This document shows positions 1-4,995 of a stretch of 9,193 nucleotides of DNA, in pieces. The DNA comes from an uncultured Oscillospiraceae bacterium. GTDB lineage: Bacteria > Bacillota > Clostridia > Oscillospirales > Ruminococcaceae. Numbering within the stretch: position 1 is the first letter of the stretch; each line of letters opens with the position of its first letter. The notes under the pieces are model-generated. The model was given only the letters and a program-made list of their open reading frames with translations. It was not told the DNA's origin and searched no databases. Both the position numbers and the translations under genes were made by a program. The stretch is taken from positions 1-9,193 of the forward strand of contig CATNEU010000032.1 of the NCBI GenBank assembly GCA_950097605.1, given 5' to 3'.

Positions 1-42
1 GGGCTTCCCATGGGGAGGCCCGCCCTGTCTGTACGCAGATGG

Positions 43-84
43 AACAAACGCCGCCGGGAACGGTTTCCCGGCGGCGTTTGTTTT
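43..84. terminator. Strong intrinsic terminator hairpin, possibly two-way
   Basis: Arms at 43-60 and 65-82 are perfectly complementary (18 bp, GC-rich core GCCGCCGGG) around a 4-nt CGGT loop. Reading on the plus strand, the hairpin ends in GTTTGTTTT, so it should terminate a plus-strand gene that lies left of the window. Reading on the minus strand, the tail is the poorer GTTTGTTCC, but the hairpin lies just past the small minus-strand gene ending at 101 and probably stops that transcript too. Confidence 0.85.
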
Positions 85-100
85 GGATGCGGTCGTAAAA

Positions 101-253
101 CTACAATGTGATCTCGTCGTGGTCTGTATGGACGTATTTGCGTTTGCTGCATTTTCCTGCAATCCCAAGCAAACAGTCCGCCGCCTTGAGAATGCCGAGC
201 AGCGTGACCACACATACGAATATACAAGCGATGACCTTACAAACCTTCATCAT
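101..253 (-). CDS. Small single-pass membrane protein of unknown function (50 aa)
   Basis: This short reading frame has tandem ATG codons at 253 and 250, an AAGGCGG ribosome binding site about 5 nt upstream, and a TAG stop at 101-103. The product starts MMKVCKVIACIFVCVVTLLG, so residues about 4-32 form one hydrophobic, Cys-containing segment. A short basic patch (KCSKRK, about 34-39) and an acidic tail ending in HTDHDEITL follow. By the positive-inside rule the tail would be cytoplasmic. The gene lies 70 nt downstream of the CBM9-like gene on the same strand and just before the terminator at 43-84, so the two probably share a transcript. I do not recognise a family; small proteins with one N-terminal helix and a charged tail are common in Clostridia. 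Support comes from the RBS, the ordered composition and the placement, not from homology. Confidence 0.6.
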   Translation of the reverse strand: MMKVCKVIACIFVCVVTLLGILKAADCLLGIAGKCSKRKYVHTDHDEITL

Positions 254-323
254 ACAAACCGCCTTTCACACGAATATTGGCTATGGAATTGGATGGGAGT
301 TAACCGTCCGTCCGGCATTTGGG

Positions 324-941
324 TCAATAATCCACAATTTCAAATGCACCGAAAAATGCAGGCGCATGCATCTCGGGCGCAGGCAGGCGGATATCGAAAT
401 AGCACCCAAAGTGGACATAGGGAGGCGTGCCGCAGGTTTTATAGAGATTTCCCTGGATAGTATGCCCCTTTTCAAACCCTTTGACACCAAAAACTGCTTC
501 AAAAAGTGCTGCGGGCAAGGCGATTTGGCCGCCCCAAAATTCACCTTGCAGGTTTTCGCCGGCAAACATGTCCGCGCAGAGTGTTTCCGTATAGAAATCC
601 GAGAGGGGGCGGGACGCCCCGTCTTCACAGACACGGGCCAGCGTTTCGCCGCCTGCGGACAGGCTCAGTGCAAGATAGCGCGCGCCGTGCGCACCCGGCG
701 GGGTGAAGAAAAACGAAATACAGCTCTGCGCGAAAAAGTCCCGCGGCTTTTCGGGAGAGACAACCGGGTCGTTCTCAAACGACCAGAGGCGGACGATGAG
801 GTCTTCGCCGTTTACAACGCAGAGCTGCGCCTGCGTAAACGGGCGGTAGGCGTCGTTTGTCCAGGGGTATTTGGTCAAAACGGCCACCGGGAGAGAGTCC
901 CAAACCGGTGCGCCTTGGATGCGGCTGATTTTAAAGCTCAT
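324..941 (-). CDS. Carbohydrate-binding family 9 (CBM9)-like protein
   Basis: The product is about 205 aa with no signal peptide or membrane segment, so it is probably cytoplasmic. It resembles the stand-alone CBM9-like domain proteins found in many Clostridia and Bacteroidetes. The features that suggest this are the N-terminal W-(D)-S-L-P-V pattern followed by YPW and YRP, the central CISFFFTP strand, and the C-terminal GNLYKTC...PPYVHFG...PEMHAPAFFGAFEI block. CBM9 domains have a beta-sandwich fold that binds sugars in xylanases and related enzymes. The role of the free-standing version is not known, and no catalytic residues can be claimed. I chose the ATG at 941 because AGGTGG lies 8 nt upstream; an ATG eight codons earlier (965) lacks as good a site. 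Array A1 and an extended -10 lie upstream. Sure of the gene, fairly sure of the fold family, unsure of the function. Confidence 0.8.
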   Translation of the reverse strand: MSFKISRIQGAPVWDSLPVAVLTKYPWTNDAYRPFTQAQLCVVNGEDLIVRLWSFENDPVVSPEKPRDFFAQSCISFFFTPPGAHGARYLALSLSAGGETLARVCEDGASRPLSDFYTETLCADMFAGENLQGEFWGGQIALPAALFEAVFGVKGFEKGHTIQGNLYKTCGTPPYVHFGCYFDIRLPAPEMHAPAFFGAFEIVDY

Positions 942-1035
942 TGCTGGTTCCACCTGCCTGTTCATTCATTGGGGATCGGGGCTGCAGGGCTTGTCTGCTC
1001 TGCGGCGGGCCGCCGGAGCGGTTTTCATATTGTAT

Positions 1036-1044
1036 AGTATACCA
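1036..1044 (-). promoter_or_regulatory. Extended -10 candidate for the CBM9-like gene, at the edge of array A1
   Basis: On the minus strand this reads TGGTATACT, an extended -10 (TG-N-TATACT), about 95 nt upstream of the start at 941. No -35 is visible at 16-18 nt upstream. It is the diverged outer copy of the TGGTATAAT motif that recurs at each unit boundary of array A1, so the repeat may supply the promoter. Confidence 0.4.
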
Positions 1045-1270
1045 CAAGCACAGCGTGCGTAGGGGGATAATCGTGCATCCAGGCGGAAGGGTTCCGCAGA
1101 ACCCGGATCGCCTTGCACATAACCCGTATAATGGCCGCTCTGCGGCTATTATACCACAAGCACAGCGTGCGTAGGGGGATAATCGTGCATCCAGGCGGGA
1201 GGGTTCCGCAGAACCCGGATCGCCTTGCACATAACCCGGTATAATGGCCGCTCTGCGGCTATTATACCAC
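1036..1270 (-). repeat. Repeat array A1: two tandem 112/113-bp structured units plus boundary palindromes
   Basis: Unit 1 is 1038-1149 (112 bp) and unit 2 is 1150-1262 (113 bp). They differ by one substitution and one G indel. A third boundary fragment ends at 1270. The boundaries are near-perfect palindromes: GGTATAAT at 1238-1245 pairs with ATTATACC at 1261-1268 around GCCGC/GCGGC, and 1126-1132 pairs with 1148-1154 in the same way. Inside each unit is a nested hairpin; in unit 1, AGGCG (1081-1085) pairs with CGCCT (1109-1113), enclosing GGGTTC (1089-1094) with GAACCC (1099-1104) around a 4-nt loop. Read on the minus strand, the unit aligns with array A2 at 4420-4685. I see no protein-coding logic: the period is not a multiple of three and there is no RBS. 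The nature of the element (mobile palindromic repeat or structured RNA) is open. Confidence 0.9.
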
Positions 1271-1403
1271 ACAAAAAGCGGTTTGCGAATGGCAGTGTGC
1301 AAGAAAAAACGAGAGATTTTGTAAACACAGCGTGAAATCGCAGCTTGGAGAAGAGGGGGCTGGAACCCTGTCCGAATCCGTGCATATACTGGAATGGGAA
1401 GGC

Positions 1404-1422
1404 CCTGCCGTGCATCGGCAGG
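1404..1422 (+). other. Short hairpin in the leader of the small membrane protein gene
   Basis: CCTGCCG (1404-1410) and CGGCAGG (1416-1422) are perfect complements with a TGCAT loop, ending 11 nt before the GGGGTGA ribosome binding site at 1434-1440. It could be an RNA hairpin or a protein site. The rest of 1271-1444 holds only weak -10 candidates (TATACT at 1385-1390, no fitting -35) and no other gene. Confidence 0.4.
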
Positions 1423-1444
1423 CGAGTGAAAGCGGGGTGATGGT

Positions 1445-1768
1445 ATGGAGTTTTGGGTCTCGGCAGTGATCATGGTGGTTTGTATCGCAGTCATTTTGGT
1501 TGCAGAAATTCTGCTGAAGAAAACCGGTAAAGACGGGTCGGAAATCGTTGCGAAGACAGCCGACGCCGTGGGAGACGCCGCCGAAACGGCGGAAAAGGTG
1601 CTGGAGGCGGCGGATGAGCTGGGCGGCAGTCCGGGAGGGCTTGTTGGAAAGGCTGCGGATGCAGCCGGTGTGGTTGCAGATATCGCGCATACAGTGGAAA
1701 ACGCGGTGCAGGGTACCGGTGGGCCGGAACAGCCCGAGCCGGAACCGCCGCAAGCTTCGGACCGCTGA
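1445..1768 (+). CDS. Small N-terminally anchored Ala-rich protein of unknown function (107 aa)
   Basis: The product has one hydrophobic segment at residues about 5-24 (FWVSAVIMVVCIAVILVA) and then a basic LLKKTGK patch. Residues about 32-90 are an Ala/Glu/Asp/Val-rich helical stretch in which AD/AE pairs recur (AKTADAVGDAAETAEKVLEA), and the tail is Pro/Glu-rich (PEQPEPEPPQ). This fits a single-pass protein with a long amphipathic or coiled helix in the cytoplasm. The ATG at 1445 has GGGGTGA 4 nt upstream. It stands alone on the plus strand between array A1 and a terminator. I do not recognise the family. The length and topology recall some phage holin or stress-type small proteins, but no phage gene is nearby and I make no functional claim. 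Reading-frame integrity, RBS and ordered composition support a real gene. Confidence 0.65.
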   Translation: MEFWVSAVIMVVCIAVILVAEILLKKTGKDGSEIVAKTADAVGDAAETAEKVLEAADELGGSPGGLVGKAADAAGVVADIAHTVENAVQGTGGPEQPEPEPPQASDR

Positions 1769-1856
1769 CCGGGTAAAAATCATTTCCGCCGCTATGACCA
1801 ACAAAACGTCTGCGTGAAAGACGATGGGAAAGATTCGACCTGTGGGTTTCCAAACC

Positions 1857-1900
1857 AAAAGCCATGCGGTCTCTCAACCCGGAGAGCCGCATGGCTTTTT
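1857..1900. terminator. Two-way intrinsic terminator between convergent genes
   Basis: AAAAGCCATGCGG (1857-1869) pairs with CCGCATGGCTTTT (1887-1899). The stem continues past a one-base bulge as CTCTC/GAGAG around a 6-nt loop. It is flanked by A and T runs on both sides, so it gives a U-tail in both directions. It lies between the plus gene ending at 1768 and the clc gene ending at 1920 on the minus strand, as expected for a shared terminator. Confidence 0.92.
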
Positions 1901-1919
1901 CAATCGCAATGGCGTGGAA

Positions 1920-3530
1920 TCACCTGTCTCCTCGGATATCGCTGCGTTCATGCACCGGCTTAACAACCCGGCCGCAGGCGTTTTCGAGCGTTTCGTGCAC
2001 AAGATGCGAGACGGTTTCGTCGCAGAGCACGGCAATGGTGTCCCCTGCGTGGATAACGGTTTCGCCGTTTGGAACAATCTCGCTTTCGCCGCGCATGAGC
2101 GAGACGACAAGGCAATAGCGCGGCCACTGGATTTCGCTGATCTTTTTGTCTTCAGCGGCGGCGCCGTGGCAGACCGGCGATTCCAGCAGCACCTTTTCGC
2201 CGGTGGGCTGCGTTTCCAGGGGTCCCCCCTGTTTGGAGAGCAGGCGGCGGAGCAACTGGTCATACACCGGTTGAACGCGCAGCAGGTCGGCGACCAGATA
2301 GGCCGTCAGCGAGACGATCGAAAGCGTCAGCATGTGGGAGAAGCTGCCGGTCATCTCGCTGATTAGGACGACGCCGGTGATCGGTGCGCGCACGATTGCC
2401 GCAAAAAAGCCCGCCATGCCCAATATCATAAAGTTTTGCAGCAGGTCGGGACTCATGCCGAACAGGCTGGTCATCGAGGTGGAAAACGCGCTGCCGACAA
2501 CCGCCCCGAGCACCAGCAGGGGCAGGAAGATGCCGCCTGGAACGCCCGACCCGAACGAGAGCATCGAAAATAGAAACTTTGCCGCAAACAGCCCGCAGAG
2601 CAGCCCGAACGCCAGGTTCCCGCCGCTGAGCTGTTCGACAAGGCCGTGCCCGCCGCCGAGCAGCGCGGGCCAGGTGAAGCCCAGAACGCCTGCGAGAACG
2701 AACGGTAGGGCGGTTTTCAAATAGGCGGGGCGGACCCGGTCGTATAGCTGCTGGGACTTTTCGATGCAGAGGTTATAGACCACGCCGAGCAGGCCCAGAA
2801 TCAGCCCAAGCAGGATCACCAGCCCGTAGTGCCGCAGCGGCATCATGGATTTTATGTGAAAATCGAAGACGGGTTTCAAACCGAAGATGTTGCGGGAGAT
2901 GAAATCCGCGGTGATCGAGGAGGCCATTGTGGAGAGCAGCACCTCGGCCGAAAAGTTTTTGTGCACCTCTTCAAGGGAGAACAGGACGCCGGCAAACGGC
3001 GCGTTGAAGGCCGCTGAGAGGCCGGCGCTTGCGCCGCAGGTCAGCAGAAGCCTCTCCTCGGTTTTCACGCGGCGGGTGAGACGGGCAAAACCCTTGCCCG
3101 CCATCGCGCCGAGCTGGATCGAAGGCCCCTCGCGCCCCAGCGAGAGGCCGGCCCCGATGCTGAGCACGCCGCCCGCGAACTTGGCGGCGAGCACCCGCCA
3201 CCAGCACTGGCGGATACGTCCCTGCATCTCCCCTTCCACCTGGGGGATGCCGCTGCCGCCGATCATCGGTTCGATTCGTACAAGCAGCGTGACGGCAGCG
3301 GCCATTGCCAGAAGGAGGCCGAACCAGAGTGGAATAAACCAGGCGTTCGCCCTTCCAAAAGCGAGCGCCGCGCGCAGCAGCCCGTCGGCCTTTTCCAGCG
3401 CGATGCGGAACAGCACCACTATGATGCCCGCAAACACGCCGACGGCAATGCCCTCGAGCACGAGCACATAGCGGAAGCTGCGGACGCGCTGGAGCGTTTT
3501 GGTTGTGGTATTGTCAGTCGTGGCGGCCAT
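1920..3530 (-). CDS. ClC-family H+/Cl- antiporter with C-terminal RCK_C (TrkA-C) domain
   Basis: This is a 536-aa polytopic inner-membrane transporter of the ClC voltage-gated chloride channel family. The chloride-filter and gate motifs are present in order: GSGIP at 92-96, GREGP at 132-136 with the gating glutamate at E134, and GSGVPGGIFLP at 327-337. The filter tyrosine fits Y423 in QPVYDQL. The LEE at 186-188 keeps the intracellular proton glutamate of EcClC (E203), so the protein is more likely a 2Cl-/1H+ exchanger than a channel. Residues about 445-520 form a soluble RCK_C/TrkA-C domain (RYCLVVSLMRGES... HAGDTIAVLCD), which usually binds a ligand and gates transport. I chose ATG 3530 with AAAGGGG about 10 nt upstream. 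A longer frame to 3653 would begin at the predicted transcription start and add a non-ClC leader. Known roles of such proteins are acid resistance and ion balance; the role here is inferred. Confidence 0.95.
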   Translation of the reverse strand: MAATTDNTTTKTLQRVRSFRYVLVLEGIAVGVFAGIIVVLFRIALEKADGLLRAALAFGRANAWFIPLWFGLLLAMAAAVTLLVRIEPMIGGSGIPQVEGEMQGRIRQCWWRVLAAKFAGGVLSIGAGLSLGREGPSIQLGAMAGKGFARLTRRVKTEERLLLTCGASAGLSAAFNAPFAGVLFSLEEVHKNFSAEVLLSTMASSITADFISRNIFGLKPVFDFHIKSMMPLRHYGLVILLGLILGLLGVVYNLCIEKSQQLYDRVRPAYLKTALPFVLAGVLGFTWPALLGGGHGLVEQLSGGNLAFGLLCGLFAAKFLFSMLSFGSGVPGGIFLPLLVLGAVVGSAFSTSMTSLFGMSPDLLQNFMILGMAGFFAAIVRAPITGVVLISEMTGSFSHMLTLSIVSLTAYLVADLLRVQPVYDQLLRRLLSKQGGPLETQPTGEKVLLESPVCHGAAAEDKKISEIQWPRYCLVVSLMRGESEIVPNGETVIHAGDTIAVLCDETVSHLVHETLENACGRVVKPVHERSDIRGDR

Positions 3531-3657
3531 TGTATCGTTTCCCCTTTGTTGTTGGCGTTTGCGCGGTGCGGCGGTTCTGCACGGTTGCGCACGTACCGGC
3601 AAAACGGAGCAGTAGAACGCAAAATGTTTACAGGATATTTGCGCTTTGTTCATCTCT

Positions 3658-3687
3658 ATTATAGCGCACAGCGGTGCGCCGCGTCAA
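3658..3687 (-). promoter_or_regulatory. Near-consensus sigma-A promoter of clc with palindromic spacer
   Basis: On the minus strand, TTGACG (3682-3687) is followed after 18 nt by TATAAT (3658-3663). The spacer holds a perfect inverted repeat, GCGCAC (3664-3669) with GTGCGC (3674-3679) around 4 nt, directly abutting the -10. That is a classic place for a repressor or a MerR-type activator that acts on long spacers. The start of transcription would fall near 3651, giving a 120-nt leader before ATG 3530. I see no recognised riboswitch in that leader. Confidence 0.75.
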
Positions 3688-3698
3688 ATCCGCGCGGG

Positions 3699-4304
3699 CT
3701 AGAACACCACCGCGCCGAGGGCCTCCGCGAACGTGACGGCCTGCGCGATGTCAATTTTGGTCTTTTGAAATTGCACGCTGCGCATATCCACGCCGGCGAG
3801 CGAGGCTTCCCGCAAGTCGGTGCCTGCCAGCAGCGCGCCGCCGAGCAGCGCATGCGTCAAATCCGCGCCGCGCAGGTCGGCTTTTTGCAGCTTGGCGCCG
3901 CGCAGGTCGGCGTTTGCGAAGACAATGCCGCGCAGGTCCATACCGCGCAGGTTGCATTCCGCGAAGCAGGTGTAGGCATAGTTGCCGCGGGTTAGGGCCA
4001 GCCCCGTCAGATCCGCGCCGGCAAACGAGGAGCCGGTGCATTTGCAGTCGGTCAGCTCCGCGCCGAACAGGCTCGCGGAGGAAAACTGGCAGTTCAGGAA
4101 AGCGGAGTTTTGATGGACCGAGCCGCCCAGCCGTGCAAACGTGAAGTCACAGCCGCTGAAGGTGCAGTGGTCGGTTGCCAGCTCATCCATGCGGCAGGCC
4201 TTGAAGCGGCAGCGAGTGAACTGGATGCGTGTCAGCGCAGCCTCACTGAAATCGACGTCGGTGAAGGTTTGGTTCTCATAGTGATTGGTTTCCGGACAAA
4301 ACAT
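3699..4304 (-). CDS. Pentapeptide-repeat protein, Qnr/MfpA-like
   Basis: The product is 201 aa. From residue about 14 to 181 it runs in pentapeptide repeats with L or F at every fifth position and A(D/N)L patterns, clearest at 94-178 (FAGADLTGLAL, NADLRGAKLQKADLRGADL, GTDLREASLAGVDM). Such repeats form a right-handed four-sided beta helix. The C-terminal segment at 182-201 (TKIDIAQAVTFAEALGAVVF) resembles the helical dimer cap of Qnr and MfpA-type proteins, which mimic DNA and protect gyrase. The total length also fits Qnr-like proteins (about 190-220 aa). Gyrase protection is therefore a reasonable guess but is not shown; many such proteins have unknown roles. I chose ATG 4304, with GGGAGG 8 nt upstream; a longer open frame to 4445 would start in the promoter region. 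It ends 12 nt before the clc -35 box, so read-through into clc is possible. Confidence 0.88.
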   Translation of the reverse strand: MFCPETNHYENQTFTDVDFSEAALTRIQFTRCRFKACRMDELATDHCTFSGCDFTFARLGGSVHQNSAFLNCQFSSASLFGAELTDCKCTGSSFAGADLTGLALTRGNYAYTCFAECNLRGMDLRGIVFANADLRGAKLQKADLRGADLTHALLGGALLAGTDLREASLAGVDMRSVQFQKTKIDIAQAVTFAEALGAVVF

Positions 4305-4349
4305 GGTGGCAGCCTCCCTCTTTAAAAATCCAAAAGTTTTGCGCTGTAT

Positions 4350-4378
4350 AGTATGCACCGGTTCGGCACAAAACGCAA
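4350..4378 (-). promoter_or_regulatory. Moderate promoter candidate for the pentapeptide gene
   Basis: On the minus strand, TTGCGT (4373-4378) is followed after 17 nt by CATACT (4350-4355), about 45 nt upstream of ATG 4304. Each box matches the sigma-A consensus only partly. TATACA just downstream is an alternative -10. Confidence 0.4.
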
Positions 4379-4412
4379 GGGCCCGGCGGTCTGCGGGTGT
4401 GGGGTTTTGTGC
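4366..4412. other. 9-bp inverted repeat overlapping the pentapeptide -35 region
   Basis: GCACAAAAC (4366-4374) and GTTTTGTGC (4404-4412) are perfect inverted copies 29 nt apart. One arm overlaps the -35 box of the pentapeptide promoter; the other lies just outside array A2. It could be a paired operator for looping or dimer binding, or chance. Confidence 0.35.
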
Positions 4413-4419
4413 GGATGTG

Positions 4420-4428
4420 TGGTATAAT
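4420..4428 (+). promoter_or_regulatory. Extended -10 (TGGTATAAT) at the entry of array A2
   Basis: TGGTATAAT is a perfect extended -10 on the plus strand. It is the same motif found at the unit boundaries of array A1. It points toward ylxP about 290 nt downstream and would transcribe the whole array as leader RNA. No -35 is seen at 16-18 nt, so this is a candidate only. Confidence 0.4.
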
Positions 4429-4685
4429 AGCCGCAAAGCGGCCATTATAGTTTATGTGCAAGGCGATCCGGGCGCAGGAGTGCCCTCCCGCCTAAATGCA
4501 CGATTCTGCCCGCCGCGCACGGAGGCGCTTTTGGCAGAATGAGCCGCAAAGCGGCCATTATAGTTTATGTGCAAGGCGATCCGGGCGCAGGAGAGCCCTC
4601 CCGCCTAAATGTACGATTCTGCCCGCCGCGCACGGAGGCGCTTTTGGCAGAATGAGCCGCAAAGCGGCCATTATAATTTATGTGC
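4420..4685 (+). repeat. Repeat array A2: two tandem 113-bp structured units plus a partial third
   Basis: The 20-nt block GCCGCAAAGCGGCCATTATA starts at 4430, 4543 and 4656, giving a 113-bp period. Units 4430-4542 and 4543-4655 differ at two positions; the third copy breaks off at about 4685. Each unit contains the palindrome GCCGC/GCGGC and a nested hairpin. In unit 1 that hairpin is AGGCG 4461-4465 with CGCCT 4489-4493, enclosing GGGCGC 4470-4475 with GTGCCC 4480-4485. A second hairpin pairs ATTCTGCC 4503-4510 with GGCAGAAT 4533-4540. Most of the unit matches the reverse complement of array A1, but the 3' third has diverged and carries a different hairpin. The period shifts the frame each time and no RBS is present, so it is not coding. 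Confidence 0.92.
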
Positions 4686-4713
4686 GGGGGCCGCTGTTTA
4701 TGGAGGTGAAGGG

Positions 4714-4995
4714 ATGGTTGTTGGAACCGCAAAAATTCGGCTGCACCTGCCTTGGGTGCACAGCTTGAAAGAAAAGCGCATGTTGGTGAAAAGCGTGCTG
4801 GCGCGCTTGCAGAATAAATACCATGTGTCGGCCGCGGAGGTCGGCGAACAGGACATTCATCAAATCGCGGTGCTGGGCGTCGCGGTGGTCTCGACCGACG
4901 CAGCTTTTGTTGAAAACATTTTGCAGCAGATCGCAGGGTATATCGAGGACACCACCGAAGCGCAGGTGACGGATATTGAAACAGAACTCATATGA
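4714..4995 (+). CDS. ylxP: DUF503 family protein YlxP
   Basis: The product is 93 aa, the usual size of the DUF503/YlxP family. The hallmark is the N-terminal VVGTAKIRLHLPWVHSLKEKR stretch followed by a VKSVLARLQNKYHVSAAEV helix. The middle (HQIAVLGVAVVSTD) and the final strand are typical of its small ferredoxin-like fold. In Bacillus subtilis the homologue lies in the nusA-infB-rbfA region; its function is not established. I chose ATG 4714 with GGAGGTG (4702-4708) 5 nt upstream. The open frame upstream of it only reads through array A2. It overlaps the next gene by 20 bp, so the two are probably co-transcribed and translationally coupled. Confidence 0.92.
   Translation: MVVGTAKIRLHLPWVHSLKEKRMLVKSVLARLQNKYHVSAAEVGEQDIHQIAVLGVAVVSTDAAFVENILQQIAGYIEDTTEAQVTDIETELI

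Noticed and set aside
1..21. Terminator at the window edge
   Set aside because: GGGCTTCCC and GGGAGGCCC form a 9-bp stem with one wobble, but there is no U-tail and the context is cut off.
108..1037. Long plus-strand open frame antisense to the CBM9-like gene
   Set aside because: It is a shadow of a high-GC gene; the minus strand carries the recognisable protein with an RBS.
3531..3653. Longer clc start at ATG 3653
   Set aside because: It falls at the predicted transcription start, lacks an RBS in the transcript, and adds a Cys/Arg/Gln-rich leader unlike ClC proteins.
3531..3657. Fluoride riboswitch in the clc leader
   Set aside because: Such switches precede some clc genes, but the conserved GGNGATGGNGTTC core is not visible, and the transporter has the usual GREGP filter, not the fluoride-type one.
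4420..4685. CRISPR array
   Set aside because: The full 113-bp unit repeats, including what would be the spacer; there are no variable spacers and no cas genes.
4496..4768. Open frames with repeated peptides across array A2 (and the matching frames in A1)
   Set aside because: The 113-bp period changes frame at each copy, no RBS is present, and the frames are by-products of the repeats. The upstream extension of ylxP belongs here too.
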